61,658 nt of DNA, from the NCBI GenBank assembly GCA_000310025.1, contig FN649741.1, forward strand, positions 6,432,389 to 6,494,046, in the 5' to 3' direction. The stretch's first letter is position 1. Every line of letters begins with the position of its first letter. Source of the stretch: Ectocarpus siliculosus (lineage: Eukaryota; Sar; Phaeophyceae; Ectocarpales; Ectocarpaceae). The notes under the pieces are model-generated. The model was not told where the DNA came from and searched no databases. It saw nothing but the letters and a program-made list of their open reading frames with translations. The position numbers and the translations under genes were made by a program. Shown piece by piece: positions 21,441 to 31,893 of the stretch.

Positions 21441-22054
21441 CAGCCAAACTGATGCCTAACGCTAGCCCATGGTCGTCACCGTGGGTAGCCACAGGCACCC
21501 GTGGTCACAACCGTGGGTAGCGATCCATTGGTATCGGTGGTGTAGCACCCTACGGGTGCCGACGGGTATTCATGATGATCACCACGGGACCTATTCGTCC
21601 CGACTAAGGAAAGACGACACGTCTTGGAGCTTTGAAAACAACTAAACCCACCGTACCGTTTAAATCTGCAACAAGTAAGTATGATGAAGAGACCTGCCCA
21701 AGGCCTCGGCGTGCGTGTGCACTGTACGAAACACGGGAGATGCGACAACGCCCTCAGCGTCGCGCCGTGGATCTGGGTGAGCCTAGCGCCGTGGATCTGG
21801 GTGAGGCCACACTGACGCGCTTTCCTCCACGCCCACACCAAGCTTTAGATAGCTTCCTTTCTTTCTTTACATTCTTGCGCCGAGCTGGAATAATGCTGGA
21901 CTCACTAGCTGATGTGCTGTGAGCCTCCCACGGAACCTTGGGTGTACCACCTCGCTGCGGCCGCGCCTTCGTCGACCCCGCCTAATCGATGTTATAGAGT
22001 ACGCTTAATCTTGGTACCCGTTGTGATCCCCGTGGTGGTGAAAGCCATTACGGT
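21441..22054. other. No supported gene
   Basis: Mixed sequence between two minisatellite clusters. A 21-bp duplication (gccgtggatctgggtgag, 21764-21806) is the only structure seen. Confidence 0.35.
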
Positions 22055-22137
22055 CCCCCGTGGGCCGTGGGTGGCCGTGGGTACCCATGGGGCGTGGGTA
22101 CCCATGGGTACCCATGAGTACCCATGGGCACGAATAA
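22055..22137. repeat. CCCATGGGTACC-type minisatellite, inverted relative to 10.7 kb
   Basis: Repeats of gtgggtacccatggg. The right border cccatgggcacgaataa (22121-22137) is the exact reverse complement of the left border at 10717-10733. Confidence 0.85.
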
Positions 22138-22186
22138 ATATAGTGTATATGATTGCTGGAACCCCAGAACTCGCTCCCGGTATGTT

Positions 22187-22431
22187 GTCCCAGCGGCTTT
22201 CCCACGGGTGATTTGGCCCATCACGGGCCGCTTCCGGGGAAATGCCCCGCCGCCCTCTGACGGCAAGGACTCTCTCTGGCTTGGGATGGCAGCACCGCCG
22301 CCCCTACTGGCATCGCCCGCCACGGCGTCGCCAGGCTCCTTCCTCTTCAGCTCGATCACTATGCTCATCAGCTGCGATAACTGGCCCTCCAGCCTCGCAA
22401 TCGCCGGGTCCTCGGCGTGTTGCTGTTGCAT
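22187..22431 (-). CDS. Unrecognised protein fragment with a short coiled coil
   Basis: From ATG 22431 the minus strand reads MQQQHAEDPAIARLEGQ and LSQLMSIVIELKRKEP, a helical heptad-like stretch, then a Gly/Ala/Ser-rich basic tail (FPRKRPVMGQITRGK). The frame also extends upstream of the ATG (GEETSA). Downstream it runs into the minisatellite at 22137, so the original 3' end is lost. It could be the N-terminus of a transposon protein; no family was identified. Confidence 0.35.
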
Positions 22432-22524
22432 GGCTGAGGTCTCTTCCCCAGCCCTTCGACCGAACCGCTGTCCGACGCAGCCATCACCCGATGCGGCTAT
22501 CCCTCGAGGGACAAACTCTAGAGT

Positions 22525-22638
22525 GTTTGCAGGCCGTACTCCGCGTACTTATCGGGTTGTTTGTGTAGTGTATTAACTTCAGATGGTGAGGCAACGCCCG
22601 TACCCAGGGAATAAGTTCGCGGAGTACGGCCTGCAAAC
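22525..22638. repeat. Inverted repeat, 28-bp arms
   Basis: The left arm (22525-22552, gtttgcaggccgtactccgc and onward) and right arm (22611-22638) are reverse complements apart from one internal mismatch, with a 58-bp spacer. It could be a hairpin or the joined ends of a small inverted-repeat element. Confidence 0.8.
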
Positions 22639-24183
22639 ATATCCAAACCATGTCCGTAGACCCACGAACAGTTTCCACAGAGTCTTAGCGTGCCAGAGAG
22701 AGAGTATCGCAGAGACAAGTAGCGAGGTGGTCACATAGAAGGCTTCTAGTGGTGTGCCAGCCTCTGGAGCTGACAGGAAGTGGAGTCTTTTCCCACCCAC
22801 CCACTGCGCAACGCGAGATTTTTTATTCCGAGCGGCCGAGCGCTGTCTGTTGTCTGACGTCGTGTTTGAAAACACAGGGGAGATATCGCTGTGTGCTGCT
22901 CGGGAAATCGTGGAAATACAGGTAGCCTTCGCTGACGCTATGGATTCATTGCTACTCTATCTTAGACTCTCTTCTTAGATAGAGATGGATTCGTTGGTGC
23001 CGTCCAACGATCATGTATGTGTGCAAACGAACTTCCCGGCCTGCCACGCTCGTGTTTCTGCGACGTGTTCGGGCTCTCTCTGGGGCACACACAAGTTTGT
23101 GTCGTTGCATCCTCATGTAAGCCCACTCGGTGTCACATGGGCCACGCAGCAAACACTAGAATGTGCCTGCGCCAAGAACGGAGGCGTTCTTGGAGGGGAA
23201 ACGACACGAGACAATCGCTCACATCAATCCTCGAATCACCCGGTCGACGTAGGCGTGGTATCTAATACAGCAGTAGAATCAAGCTGAATATAGGCACGGC
23301 GAGCACCTACGAGTCCACCGCCGCACATACATGCGCACATTGCCAGGGGGCACGCAGATTGCACAATACCCCCTACATCGCACGGTGCCCCGTATTTTTA
23401 TAGGAATTAGTACAGAAGTATAGTGCATTTTCGATTTTGTATGACATTTGAGTGGGGGGTATGGTTCCCTCGTACAAAATCAAAGTTACATCGTGGTAAT
23501 CCTGAACACCACCGCGAAATTTCTCCAATGAATTCTTGGTGATCTCATACCAAGGCCGCCCCACCAAACACGATCACGATTGGCATCACACCGATGACGA
23601 TGGCCTTGTGAAACCATCATCCGAATTTCTACGTCTCCTAGGGAGCCAGGGAAATGGAACGTCTGCGGTCAAGAGAGGGCGGGGACAAGCAGTGGAAACT
23701 GATTGAGTCTTCAATCGACCTGCTCTCAGAAGACTCCTCATGGTAGTATTTTCATTCAACTTAACATTCACTCCATAGCGCAGCCGACTGGTTCATTCGC
23801 GAGACGCCAATCAGAACTCGACGGACCACCCAAGAACGGATACCTGCGGACGATGCTAAGACGGTCATTTACCGGGGAGACGGTCTTGCTTCCTTGGGCT
23901 TGTGATATCGCAGTTGTGTTTGCTTCCAAAAGTGAATACCATGACATTGACCGCACGGGACTGACAGCGAAGATTCACAGGGAAAGGATGCGGGTCATCA
24001 AGGAAACCCTTCGAGCAGAATATTGATGCTGTTCTCATCCGCGAATATTTATCAAGGGGTATTCCTTGGGATCCGCGGTGTTTCTGTACCCAGGAACAAC
24101 AGCAGGAGCAGCAGTGAGCGTGAGGAGAATAAGGAATCGGTGCTGCGAGATTTGCGAAAATCACAACACCAGAGGAATCACTT
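22639..24183. other. No firmly supported gene
   Basis: A plus-strand frame at 23703-24026 has a protein-like C-terminal half (SKSEYHDIDRTGLTAKIHRE) but no recognised domain and unclear ends. Other frames are short. Confidence 0.3.
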
Positions 24184-24366
24184 TTACACATATGGTACGG
24201 CGAAATGCACCGTTTTCATTCCCAAATTAGTGCTGTACAACATCAACTGGTTCGATATTGTTTTAACGTGCTGAGCACAAATCTCCAACTTCTTTCCGCT
24301 GTCCTTTCCATTTCGCCGCTGCTCAATGCACCCTGGATGGCCGCACCTCTTGTTGGTGTAATGGAG
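24184..24366 (-). CDS. Single EsV-1-7-type cysteine motif (exon or fragment)
   Basis: The minus strand encodes C-X4-C-X16-C-X2-H exactly (RCGHPGC, then 16 residues, then CAQH), followed by about 25 residues to a stop at 24184. This is the spacing of the EsV-1-7 domain, first seen in Ectocarpus virus EsV-1 and expanded in brown algae, including the developmental regulator IMM. There is no ATG; the frame begins after ctag (24366), a possible splice acceptor, so this is probably the last exon or a fragment. Usual family members have several motif copies, and only one is visible here. Confidence 0.55.
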   Translation of the reverse strand, partial: LHYTNKRCGHPGCIEQRRNGKDSGKKLEICAQHVKTISNQLMLYSTNLGMKTVHFAVPYV

Positions 24367-24546
24367 CAACTAGTGTATTTGCATTGTGCGAGCGTTTCGT
24401 GAACGTTGTATGAGCGCTTCTTGGATATTTTGAATTTTCTTTGGATATGGATATTTGGCGACGTTGAGGGGTATCGAAGTAGCTTGAAGGAAGATCAAAA
24501 TCCCAGCCCCGCTCCCTCACCCTCCGAGTGGGCGCTGAGCGGACCT

Positions 24547-24887
24547 TGATCGATAATTCGGGTGGCTCGGTTCTTTGTGGTTGGAGCTCAAAGCGGGTGG
24601 CTCATGGCGGGGCGTGGAAGGGTAGAAACATGTAGAAAACGTATCGAAAAGGATTGTATTCATCGGGGGCGTGCCAGTGCTCGTCAAACCTTCACGGTAT
24701 CTGGGCACGCCTTCACTCTTTGTCACTCAACGAATCTCTCTGAATCTCCACCAAATACCTATCGCAACCAAGGAATATATGTAGAAAGTTCCTATCCCTC
24801 CGCATCTCATCACTGTTACTTTCGTACGTACGTACCGAACATCTCAACCGTCATACTATGCTACGAGTACTCCCAATATATCTAATA
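24547..24887 (-). repeat. 3' LTR of copia element 2
   Basis: 341 bp, matching 31548-31888 with one difference (aaagttcc here, aaatttcc there). A polypurine tract precedes it on the minus strand (24888-24897). Confidence 0.95.
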
Positions 24888-25195
24888 GCCCCCCTACTCG
24901 TATGCATCGTCATGCTCCGAGAAAAACCAAATTCCTCTTTACCATCTCTCCAAAACAAACAAAAACCAATATCTTCACCAAAACAATCCAAAATCCTCCA
25001 AGTCCATCACAAGAAAAATCAAACACAATCAAAACTCCTCCAAAACAATCAAGAAAAACTAAACACAACAACTCCTCCAACCTTCACCAGACTCTCTCTT
25101 TTCTCTTGTCCAATCTCTCGTCTCTCTCACTCTCTCCATCACAGAATACGAATCGACCCCAAAACACTTCCTTCATCTGCAAGTTCATCACAAAG

Positions 25196-26596
25196 TCACG
25201 GGTGCAACGCAAAAGACTCCTTGCTAATGGCCTTCGTCAAGAAATCTGCATGCTGAAATTGCGTCGGCACATGAGTAATTGAAATCTCCTTCCTCTCTAC
25301 CAGCTCCCTGATAAAGTGATGTCGTACATCGATGTGTTTCGAGTTGGAGTTCGTGATCGGGTTGTGTGCAATCTGAATCGCTCCCTGATTATCCTCGAAC
25401 ACCGGGATGCACGGCATACCTGCATCTGGCAACATAAAACGCCACACCTGCCTCAGGAACAACACTTCCTTCAAGACATCGGCAATTGCCACATACTCTG
25501 CTTCCGTGGTGGAAAGCGTGACACACTTTTGTGTCCTCGAAAACCAAGTCACACACCCTCCCCCACACATCACTAGCCCTCCTGACACCGATCTACGGTC
25601 TGTCGCCTTGCTTGCATAGTCGGCATCCACAAACACCTGCATGCTGATCCCAGTCACCACTCCCCTCTCAAATGTAATCCCCATCCAACTCGTCCTCCGT
25701 ACGTACCCTAAAATACCGAGTGCTGCCTTCCAGTGCACCATCTTGGGAGATGCACAATACCGCGCTACTGCTCGTACTGCGTTCGCGATGTCCGGCCTTG
25801 TTTGAGTGGCCAACCACATCAGAGATCCTACCAACTCGCGAAAAGGGACATCAGCGCACGCTTCGTTCTCGTCAAAGTCGGTGAGCTTCACGCTCACAGG
25901 CAAGGGCACACTCCTCCCCCACTCAATTCCGTACTCTGCAGCCAACTCTTCGGCAAACCTCTGCTGCGAAATCCTCAACAGCCCTCTCTCTACGTCTCTC
26001 TCGTAAAAGCACGCGGAGTACCACCTCAACTCTCCAAGGTTCTTCACGGGGACCATCTCGTTGAGATCCCTGCCAAACTTGTCACACCTCTCCTTCTGCC
26101 CTACAGCAAAAATGTCATCCACGTGGACCACGATGATCATGATCACACGTCCCTCCTCCATCAATCGAAAAACACATGCATCCGCCAGACACTGCAAAAA
26201 ACCTAAAAGTAACAAACACCTCGTCAGGTGCGCATGCCAATGTCGTGATGCCTGCTTCAAACCATACAGACTCTTGCACAGCTTCACGATCAGGCCAGAT
26301 AACCTACCACACCCCTGCGGTAAGCGCATGAAAACATCCTCATCAAGCTCAGACTGCACAAAAGCCTGCTGAATATCAAAATGGCACAAGTCAAGATTCT
26401 GCTCACATGCTAATGCTGCCAACAAGCGCACACTAGACACTGATACGGTGGGTGCAAACAATTCTCCAAAATCAATCGAAGCCCTCTGCATGTCCCCCCG
26501 CGCTACAAGTCTTGCCTTGAATTTCGTCGGCCATCCATACTCGTCTGCCTTACAGTTGAATACCCACTTAGAATTGATGGCGTTCTCTACTGGTTG
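25196..26596 (-). CDS. Copia element 2 reverse transcriptase-RNase H (readthrough ORF)
   Basis: Open in the same frame directly after the TAG at 26597-26599. RT motifs in order: VENAINSKWVF, ARLVARGDMQ, FGELFAPTVSVSS, FDIQQAFVQSEL, SLYGLKQASRHW, VVHVDDIFAVG. RNase H follows with FVDADYASKATDRRS, TTEAEYVA and EDNQGAIQIAHNP...HIDVRHHFIRE. The first Met lies about 36 codons after the stop, beyond conserved RT residues, so separate initiation would give a broken enzyme. Compared with element 3, an extra C near 25200 shortens the C-terminus by a few residues. The product copies the element RNA into DNA in cytoplasmic particles. Confidence 0.9.
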   Translation of the reverse strand, partial: QPVENAINSKWVFNCKADEYGWPTKFKARLVARGDMQRASIDFGELFAPTVSVSSVRLLAALACEQNLDLCHFDIQQAFVQSELDEDVFMRLPQGCGRLSGLIVKLCKSLYGLKQASRHWHAHLTRCLLLLGFLQCLADACVFRLMEEGRVIMIIVVHVDDIFAVGQKERCDKFGRDLNEMVPVKNLGELRWYSACFYERDVERGLLRISQQRFAEELAAEYGIEWGRSVPLPVSVKLTDFDENEACADVPFRELVGSLMWLATQTRPDIANAVRAVARYCASPKMVHWKAALGILGYVRRTSWMGITFERGVVTGISMQVFVDADYASKATDRRSVSGGLVMCGGGCVTWFSRTQKCVTLSTTEAEYVAIADVLKEVLFLRQVWRFMLPDAGMPCIPVFEDNQGAIQIAHNPITNSNSKHIDVRHHFIRELVERKEISITHVPTQFQHADFLTKAISKESFALHP

Positions 26597-26599
26597 CTA
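26591..26599 (-). promoter_or_regulatory. UAG-CAA-CCA stop-codon readthrough context
   Basis: On the minus strand GTG TAG CAA CCA GTA GAG AAC keeps one frame from the integrase ORF into RT. The six bases after TAG fit CAR-YYA. The identical arrangement occurs in element 3, and a CAA-CTA version in the more distant element 1. Confidence 0.65.
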
Positions 26600-29500
26600 C
26601 ACCGGACTAAAAGTTCCTGCATCCAACAAACCGAAAAACTCTCGACCGATTGCATCATTCCATAACTCTGAATGTTGAGACCGCATGGCCTCGTTGAACG
26701 TCTTCGGCTCGCGGAGGTCGCTGGCCATGCAGTGCGGAAGGTCAGGCATCTTGTCAGGAGGACGCTCGGCGCGAAGAGCGGCGTCCACATCCTCGCGGGT
26801 GGCGAACATCGTTGCGAACATCTGCGGTCTCCCCCCCCCCCCGGAATCCATGGGCCCCCCAGCTCCCACAGCCCCCCCGCTTCCACGGCCTCCAGGACTC
26901 GGATCCGGCTGCGGCGGGGGCGGTAGGTCGCGGCGTCCTTGATCCACGGCCTCCCGGGTGGCGAGCGACGAGATGAGGGTGTCCTTGTCCATCATGTCCA
27001 ACAGCTCAAGGCGGTGGTGGAGAGCGGTGCCGCCACTGGGTGGCGACGGCGGTTTTTGTTGCTCATCCATGAACCGCACTCCATCGCCGCGTGTGCGGCC
27101 GTGAACCCTCGTGTCCTCTCGTCCCAACTCCTTGACGGCTCGTTTCGAAAGCGGCGGGTGCGGAGGAGCGGGGACGGCGGCGCTGGCGGGCTTCGGCGGC
27201 GGCGGCGGTAGGCCCGGGGGCGAACGGGGCGGAGTGGCTGCGGTCGACGGCGGGGCTGAGGATGGTGCGACGGAGATCGGCGACGGCGCTGAAGATCCTG
27301 TGAAGATCGACGGGGGAGGGGGCGGCGCTGCGGTGGTCGCTGGTGCAGGGGGGTAGTACGTCCATGTCCGCGGGGGCGGCGGCGGTGCGGCATCGGCCGC
27401 AGGTACGGCGGCGGCCGGCGAGGGCGCCGCGGTGACCGAAGAACCCCCCCCGATGGCCGGCACCGGCGCCGGCGCTCCTGCCCGGCGGTTGACCCACACG
27501 ACGTTGTTGGTGAGGGCGAGGCGACCGGTGTCAGCGCGAAGAACGACGGCGGTAGACGTCGAGTGGTTGTTGGCGCCGTGCAGGTAGAAGCACCTCGCGG
27601 ATTGGACGTCCGCCTTGGTGGCCCGCTTCACGCGCATCCTACCCTCCTGGAAAAAGGGGACGACGGTGAGGGGCGGCTTCCGGCCGAAGAAGGCCTCGAA
27701 CGGCGACATCCAGCCCTGATTGGCCTTCGTCGCGGAGCGGTTGAAACAACCGGATGCCCAGAGCGCCGACGAGAGCCACAGGCGTTGTCCGTTGGCGCCG
27801 ATGTTGGGGACGGAGGCGAGGTCGACGTGGGCCATGGAGAGGATGTGGCGTCGCGCGGCGTGGCCCCCCTTCATCGCACGCCAGATGGCGCTCTCGGCGA
27901 CGGCGTTTTGTTTGGGGGTGTTCGGCGCGGTGTACTCGCGCCGGATGCCGTGCGGCGTCGCAGAACTCGATAAAAGCGGCGCCGGTGAACTCGCCGCCGT
28001 TGTCCATGCGGAAACATCCCGGAGTGCCCATGCCGTTCATGTCGGCCAAGAAGCGCTTCACGTACTTCAGGGTGTCGCTCTTCGCCCGCATCCCGTACGC
28101 CCGTTGCCACCGCGATGCGCTGTCCACGAACATGATCAGGTACCGGGAGCCGTCCATCGCCTCGGTGAACGGGCCCGTGAGATCGATGTGGACCTTGCCG
28201 AACGGCACCGCAGCGCGTGTCCCACGCCGCGGCACCGGGGCCCTCCTGCCTTTCGCCTCCACACAGCCCACACATGGCTGCAGCTCCCCGACCAGCCGAA
28301 CACCCTGCTGCTTGGCAGTCTCACGCATCAAAAATTCGTTCACGTGGCCGGTGGAAGCGTGGAACAGATTAATATCGATGGTGGGCGTGGATTTTCCTAC
28401 CGAAAAGGGGGAAGCACCGGGGGCGATAATCGCCAACGCGTGGGAAAGAGACGGAGGGGCTACGGCCTGCTGCTCATTGCACTCGGAAAGAAAACCTCTC
28501 AACACCTCCAAATCATCATGCTGCACAGTGAAAGCCAAGGGAGGGGGCTCCGCAGACGCAGAGAATTCATGCGCATCCGGAAAAAAATCACCCGGGGGGA
28601 CCGTGTCTTTGCCATCCATCAACCCAACATCTAGGAACATGCTCATGTCCATGATCGGTAATTCGTCCTGAGAGACAAGGGGGTTGATCTCGATCTCGCG
28701 ATAGTCTGTCAGCTCTACGGCAGGGGGAGGCACAGTCGAAGACGATTCTACGGCAGCAGTAATCACAGGCTGAAAATCAGGGATCGTCGTGGGGATTGGG
28801 TCTACTTCGACAGACGGAAAAGCACAAATCGGCAGCACTACACCGGAAGTGGTGGAGGGGACGCTGGGAGTCGAAGGTACTACACCGTCGGAGCCGGTGG
28901 GCTGGACACCAGGAGTCGAAGGTACAACGCCGGCCGTTGCGACGGACTGGAAGCCAGAACTCGCAGGTACAACGCCGACCGCAGCGACGGACTGGAAGCC
29001 GGTACTCGCACTCGCACTCGAAGTCGCGCCCGCTCCTGCACTCTGTGGGAAAGGGGGGTTTGCCGCAACAAGGCCTGTGCCAACGCCAGGCGGGGACGCT
29101 TGGGCAGAAACACGGGGGGGGGCATCGGGGCTGTAGGTCACAGCGCTACCAGTATAATCCTGGGGCAATCGAGTAGCCCAGAGCGAGCATCCTACGTCAG
29201 AGTATGCAAAGGAAAGCCTACCATCGAATAGGTGGACGCCGGTCTCGTCTAGAACGATACGCTGCCTACGCTGCGTGTGGTGCAACGAAAAAAGATTGAA
29301 GGTGATTCCAGGCACAACGTACACGTCCGACATCTGCACGCAAAAATCATGCTCTCCTGACTGGTCTTGCATGTGAAAGGCCATGTTGACCTTCCCCACA
29401 CACTGCACGCGCAAATAAGCACCGTTTCCAACCTGTATGTACTCTTTACCAGTCGGCACTGGCCTCAAATCGAACATGTGGTGGCTACTGCTAACAAAGC

Positions 29501-31460
29501 TGTTCGTGGCACCGCTGTCGGCCCAAAACTTCTCTCTACCAAAATGGGAAAGCGAGTTCTGCGCAGACAAAGCAAATCCATTACCATTCTCACGCTCGGT
29601 ACTCGCTACAACACCACTCGGAACAATCTCGCCTGCAGACACGAAACGTGCCATCAAGAAGTGGAGGGAGCCCGGGGCCGGTGCTGCTGCTCCGGGAGGA
29701 GAGGAGTGGGGCGGGGCATGAGTCGAGTGCTGCTGCTGCTGGAACGTCGGCGGAGGCGGAGGCTGTGTCGGCGGCTGTTGCTGCTCGTAGTAAGGCGTCG
29801 GTGGCGGGTAGTACGGCTGCTGCTGCTGGGTGTAGTCAGGCGGAGGCTGCTGGTACTGTGGCTGCGGCTGCTCCCAACCCCCATACTCGCTACTATTTGC
29901 GGGCCCCCCGTAGGGCGGTGCACCGTGTTCGTGGTGCATCACGTTTGCATGCCCGTGCGAGGGTCGCCATTGCTGCTGCTGCGGGCGAGGGGGGGCTGAG
30001 TTTCCATACCTTTGCTGCGCTCCGCGTCCGCCGTGGGGTCCGTGCTGGGGTCCACCACCCCAGCCCCCCCCACCGCGGCCGCCTTGTTGCTGTCGCTGCT
30101 GCTGTTGAGGACGAGGATGGTAGTACTGCTGTTGCTGAGGCTGCTGCGGCTGTTGCTGAGGCTGCTGCGGCTGTTGTTGTTGCTGCTGCGGCGGCTGTTG
30201 CTGTTGTTGCGATGACTGCTGCTGCCGCTGCTGATGCTGCTGTTGCGATGACTGCTGCTGTCTTCGCTCTTTCTTCCGCTGCTGTTGATAGCACTCCGCG
30301 TTGGTGTGGGTTCCATACGGATGAAAATGACAGCGCCTGTCTCCTCTGGTCTCGTCGCTCCTGCTCCGACCGTCGCCTTTGCCGTCCTGTCCGCCGCCGT
30401 TCCCACTCGACCCATTTTGGACACGTCCGTCGCCCCGGGGCGCACCGGAAGCGACGAAGGCGTGCCCCACGCCACTCTTTTGTTCCTCCTCACGTGCGCG
30501 CACCAGGTCCGTGTGGGCCTCCTTCACGGAATCCTCTATCTGCTCAAAAGTCAAATCAGGGGTGCGGTCCAACAGTTTCTTCTCTAATTTGTAGTCGGAT
30601 GACAGGGCGGACACCAAGTGGTCGTTGGCTTCGTTGTCGGGATACACTGTCCCGTGCGACGCTAGCCTACTCCGCAAAATAGAGAACCTTCCGAAGTATT
30701 CTTGTGGGTTTTCACTCTCATGCATCGCGAAGCTATGGTACTCCTTCAAGAGTCTCTTTTTCTCGGCTTTCGCTTGGGGTTCGTAATACTTGAGGAAAAT
30801 CCTCCATCCTCCACTCGGGCTCCCGTCCGACACGATTTCCGACAGAATCGGCATGTACGAGATTGACGTTATCAGCACATTCCATGCCACTATAGCCTTT
30901 GCTACCTTTTGTTCGCCATACTCAGTCTTCAGGTCAGTCATACTGATCCCCTGCCTCCCTACTGGGATGTCTTGGTTGCTCATCACTACTTCGTGAACAT
31001 CCTCCTGCGCAAAGCGTGCTACCATGCTCGATCGAAAAATCAAAAGCTTCTGCTGCCTACTGTCCCCCGACTTGAACACACCATCCCAAGGCTCTATTCG
31101 TCTACTCTCAGTCATACGGAGGGTAGCGGGGTGAGACACTGCACCGATATCCCCTGAGGTTTGGAGGCGACCGGCCATGGCAGTCGCAATCGCGTCGGCC
31201 AGCTCGTCTGCGGAGGGGTTGGGTGTTGGGCGCCCAGAATCTTGCTGGTGTGCTGCCTCTTGTTCCTCATTTCCTCCCCGCTGCTGCTCGGCTCGATGCC
31301 GCACCTCCATCTCGGCCATCTTCTTGGCCAGTTTCTCCTCCATCAGCTGCTCCATCCGAGCTGCTACTCGCTCGTTGACCAGTTCTTCGATCCTGGCGTC
31401 CTCCGCTGCTTGGCGGGCTTCCGCTGCTGGGCGGGATTCATCTTCGCGCCTGGAGGCCAT
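26597..31460 (-). CDS. Copia element 2 Gag-protease-integrase (one frameshift in integrase)
   Basis: ATG at 31460. It begins with a charged coiled-coil N-terminus (RIEELVNERVAARMEQL), followed by the capsid domain (RRIEPWDGVFKSGD) and a zinc-knuckle variant C-X2-H-X4-H-X4-C (CHFHPYGTHTNAEC). Next come a Gln/Pro/Tyr-rich stretch and the protease (WADSGATNSFV at about 29.5 kb). The integrase has FHASTGH/CVGCVEAK and the D-D-E residues in VHIDLTGP, FRMDNGGEF and (after the shift) the ESAIW region. At about 27952 one extra base shifts the frame; the rest runs 27951-26597 through a Pro-rich linker to AGTFSPV-TAG. Apart from this single shift the ORF is complete, so Gag from this copy could still be made. 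Confidence 0.9.
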
Positions 31461-31547
31461 CTTGACCCTGCTGTCGATCGCCGCAAGGCGATGCTCCTAA
31501 ACCAAGCTCGACCGCGAATCTCGTAGACGACGTGTCATACGCTAGCG

Positions 31548-31888
31548 TGATCGATAATTCGGGTGGCTCGGTTCTTTGTGGTTGGAGCTCAAAGCGGGTG
31601 GCTCATGGCGGGGCGTGGAAGGGTAGAAACATGTAGAAAACGTATCGAAAAGGATTGTATTCATCGGGGGCGTGCCAGTGCTCGTCAAACCTTCACGGTA
31701 TCTGGGCACGCCTTCACTCTTTGTCACTCAACGAATCTCTCTGAATCTCCACCAAATACCTATCGCAACCAAGGAATATATGTAGAAATTTCCTATCCCT
31801 CCGCATCTCATCACTGTTACTTTCGTACGTACGTACCGAACATCTCAACCGTCATACTATGCTACGAGTACTCCCAATATATCTAATA
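31548..31888 (-). repeat. 5' LTR of copia element 2
   Basis: 341 bp, one difference from 24547-24887. Its inner end (31548) is followed on the minus strand by cgctagcgtatgacacg, also present next to the LTR of element 3 and so a candidate primer-binding site. The complementary tRNA was not identified. Confidence 0.95.
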
Positions 31889-31893
31889 GACCT

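Larger units (their letters stand above)
24547..31888 (-). mobile_element. Ty1/copia retrotransposon 2, full length with TSD
   Basis: 341-bp LTRs at 24547-24887 and 31548-31888 differ by one base by eye. The element is flanked by the 5-bp duplication GACCT (24542-24546 and 31889-31893). It reads on the minus strand: 5' LTR, Gag-PR-IN frame, UAG, RT-RNase H frame, polypurine tract (gtaggggggc just before the 3' LTR). The LTR ends are TATTAG...GATCA in element orientation. The near-identical LTRs mean a recent insertion, although the copy already carries a 1-nt insertion in integrase. Confidence 0.95.

Noticed and set aside
21080-21520. Overlapping open frames encoding MGTHG and YPWVP repeats on both strands
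   Set aside because: They arise from a palindromic minisatellite with a period divisible by three; there are no start, domain or splice signals.
23703-24026. 107-codon plus-strand frame as a host gene
   Set aside because: Some protein-like sequence, but no domain, no clear splice sites and a competing minus frame, so evidence is too weak.
29648-30682. 344-codon plus-strand frame (Ala/Arg-rich)
   Set aside because: It is the complement of the Gln-rich Gag region of copia element 2 (CAG repeats read as CTG/GCT on the other strand). The same happens at 39473-40474 in element 3.
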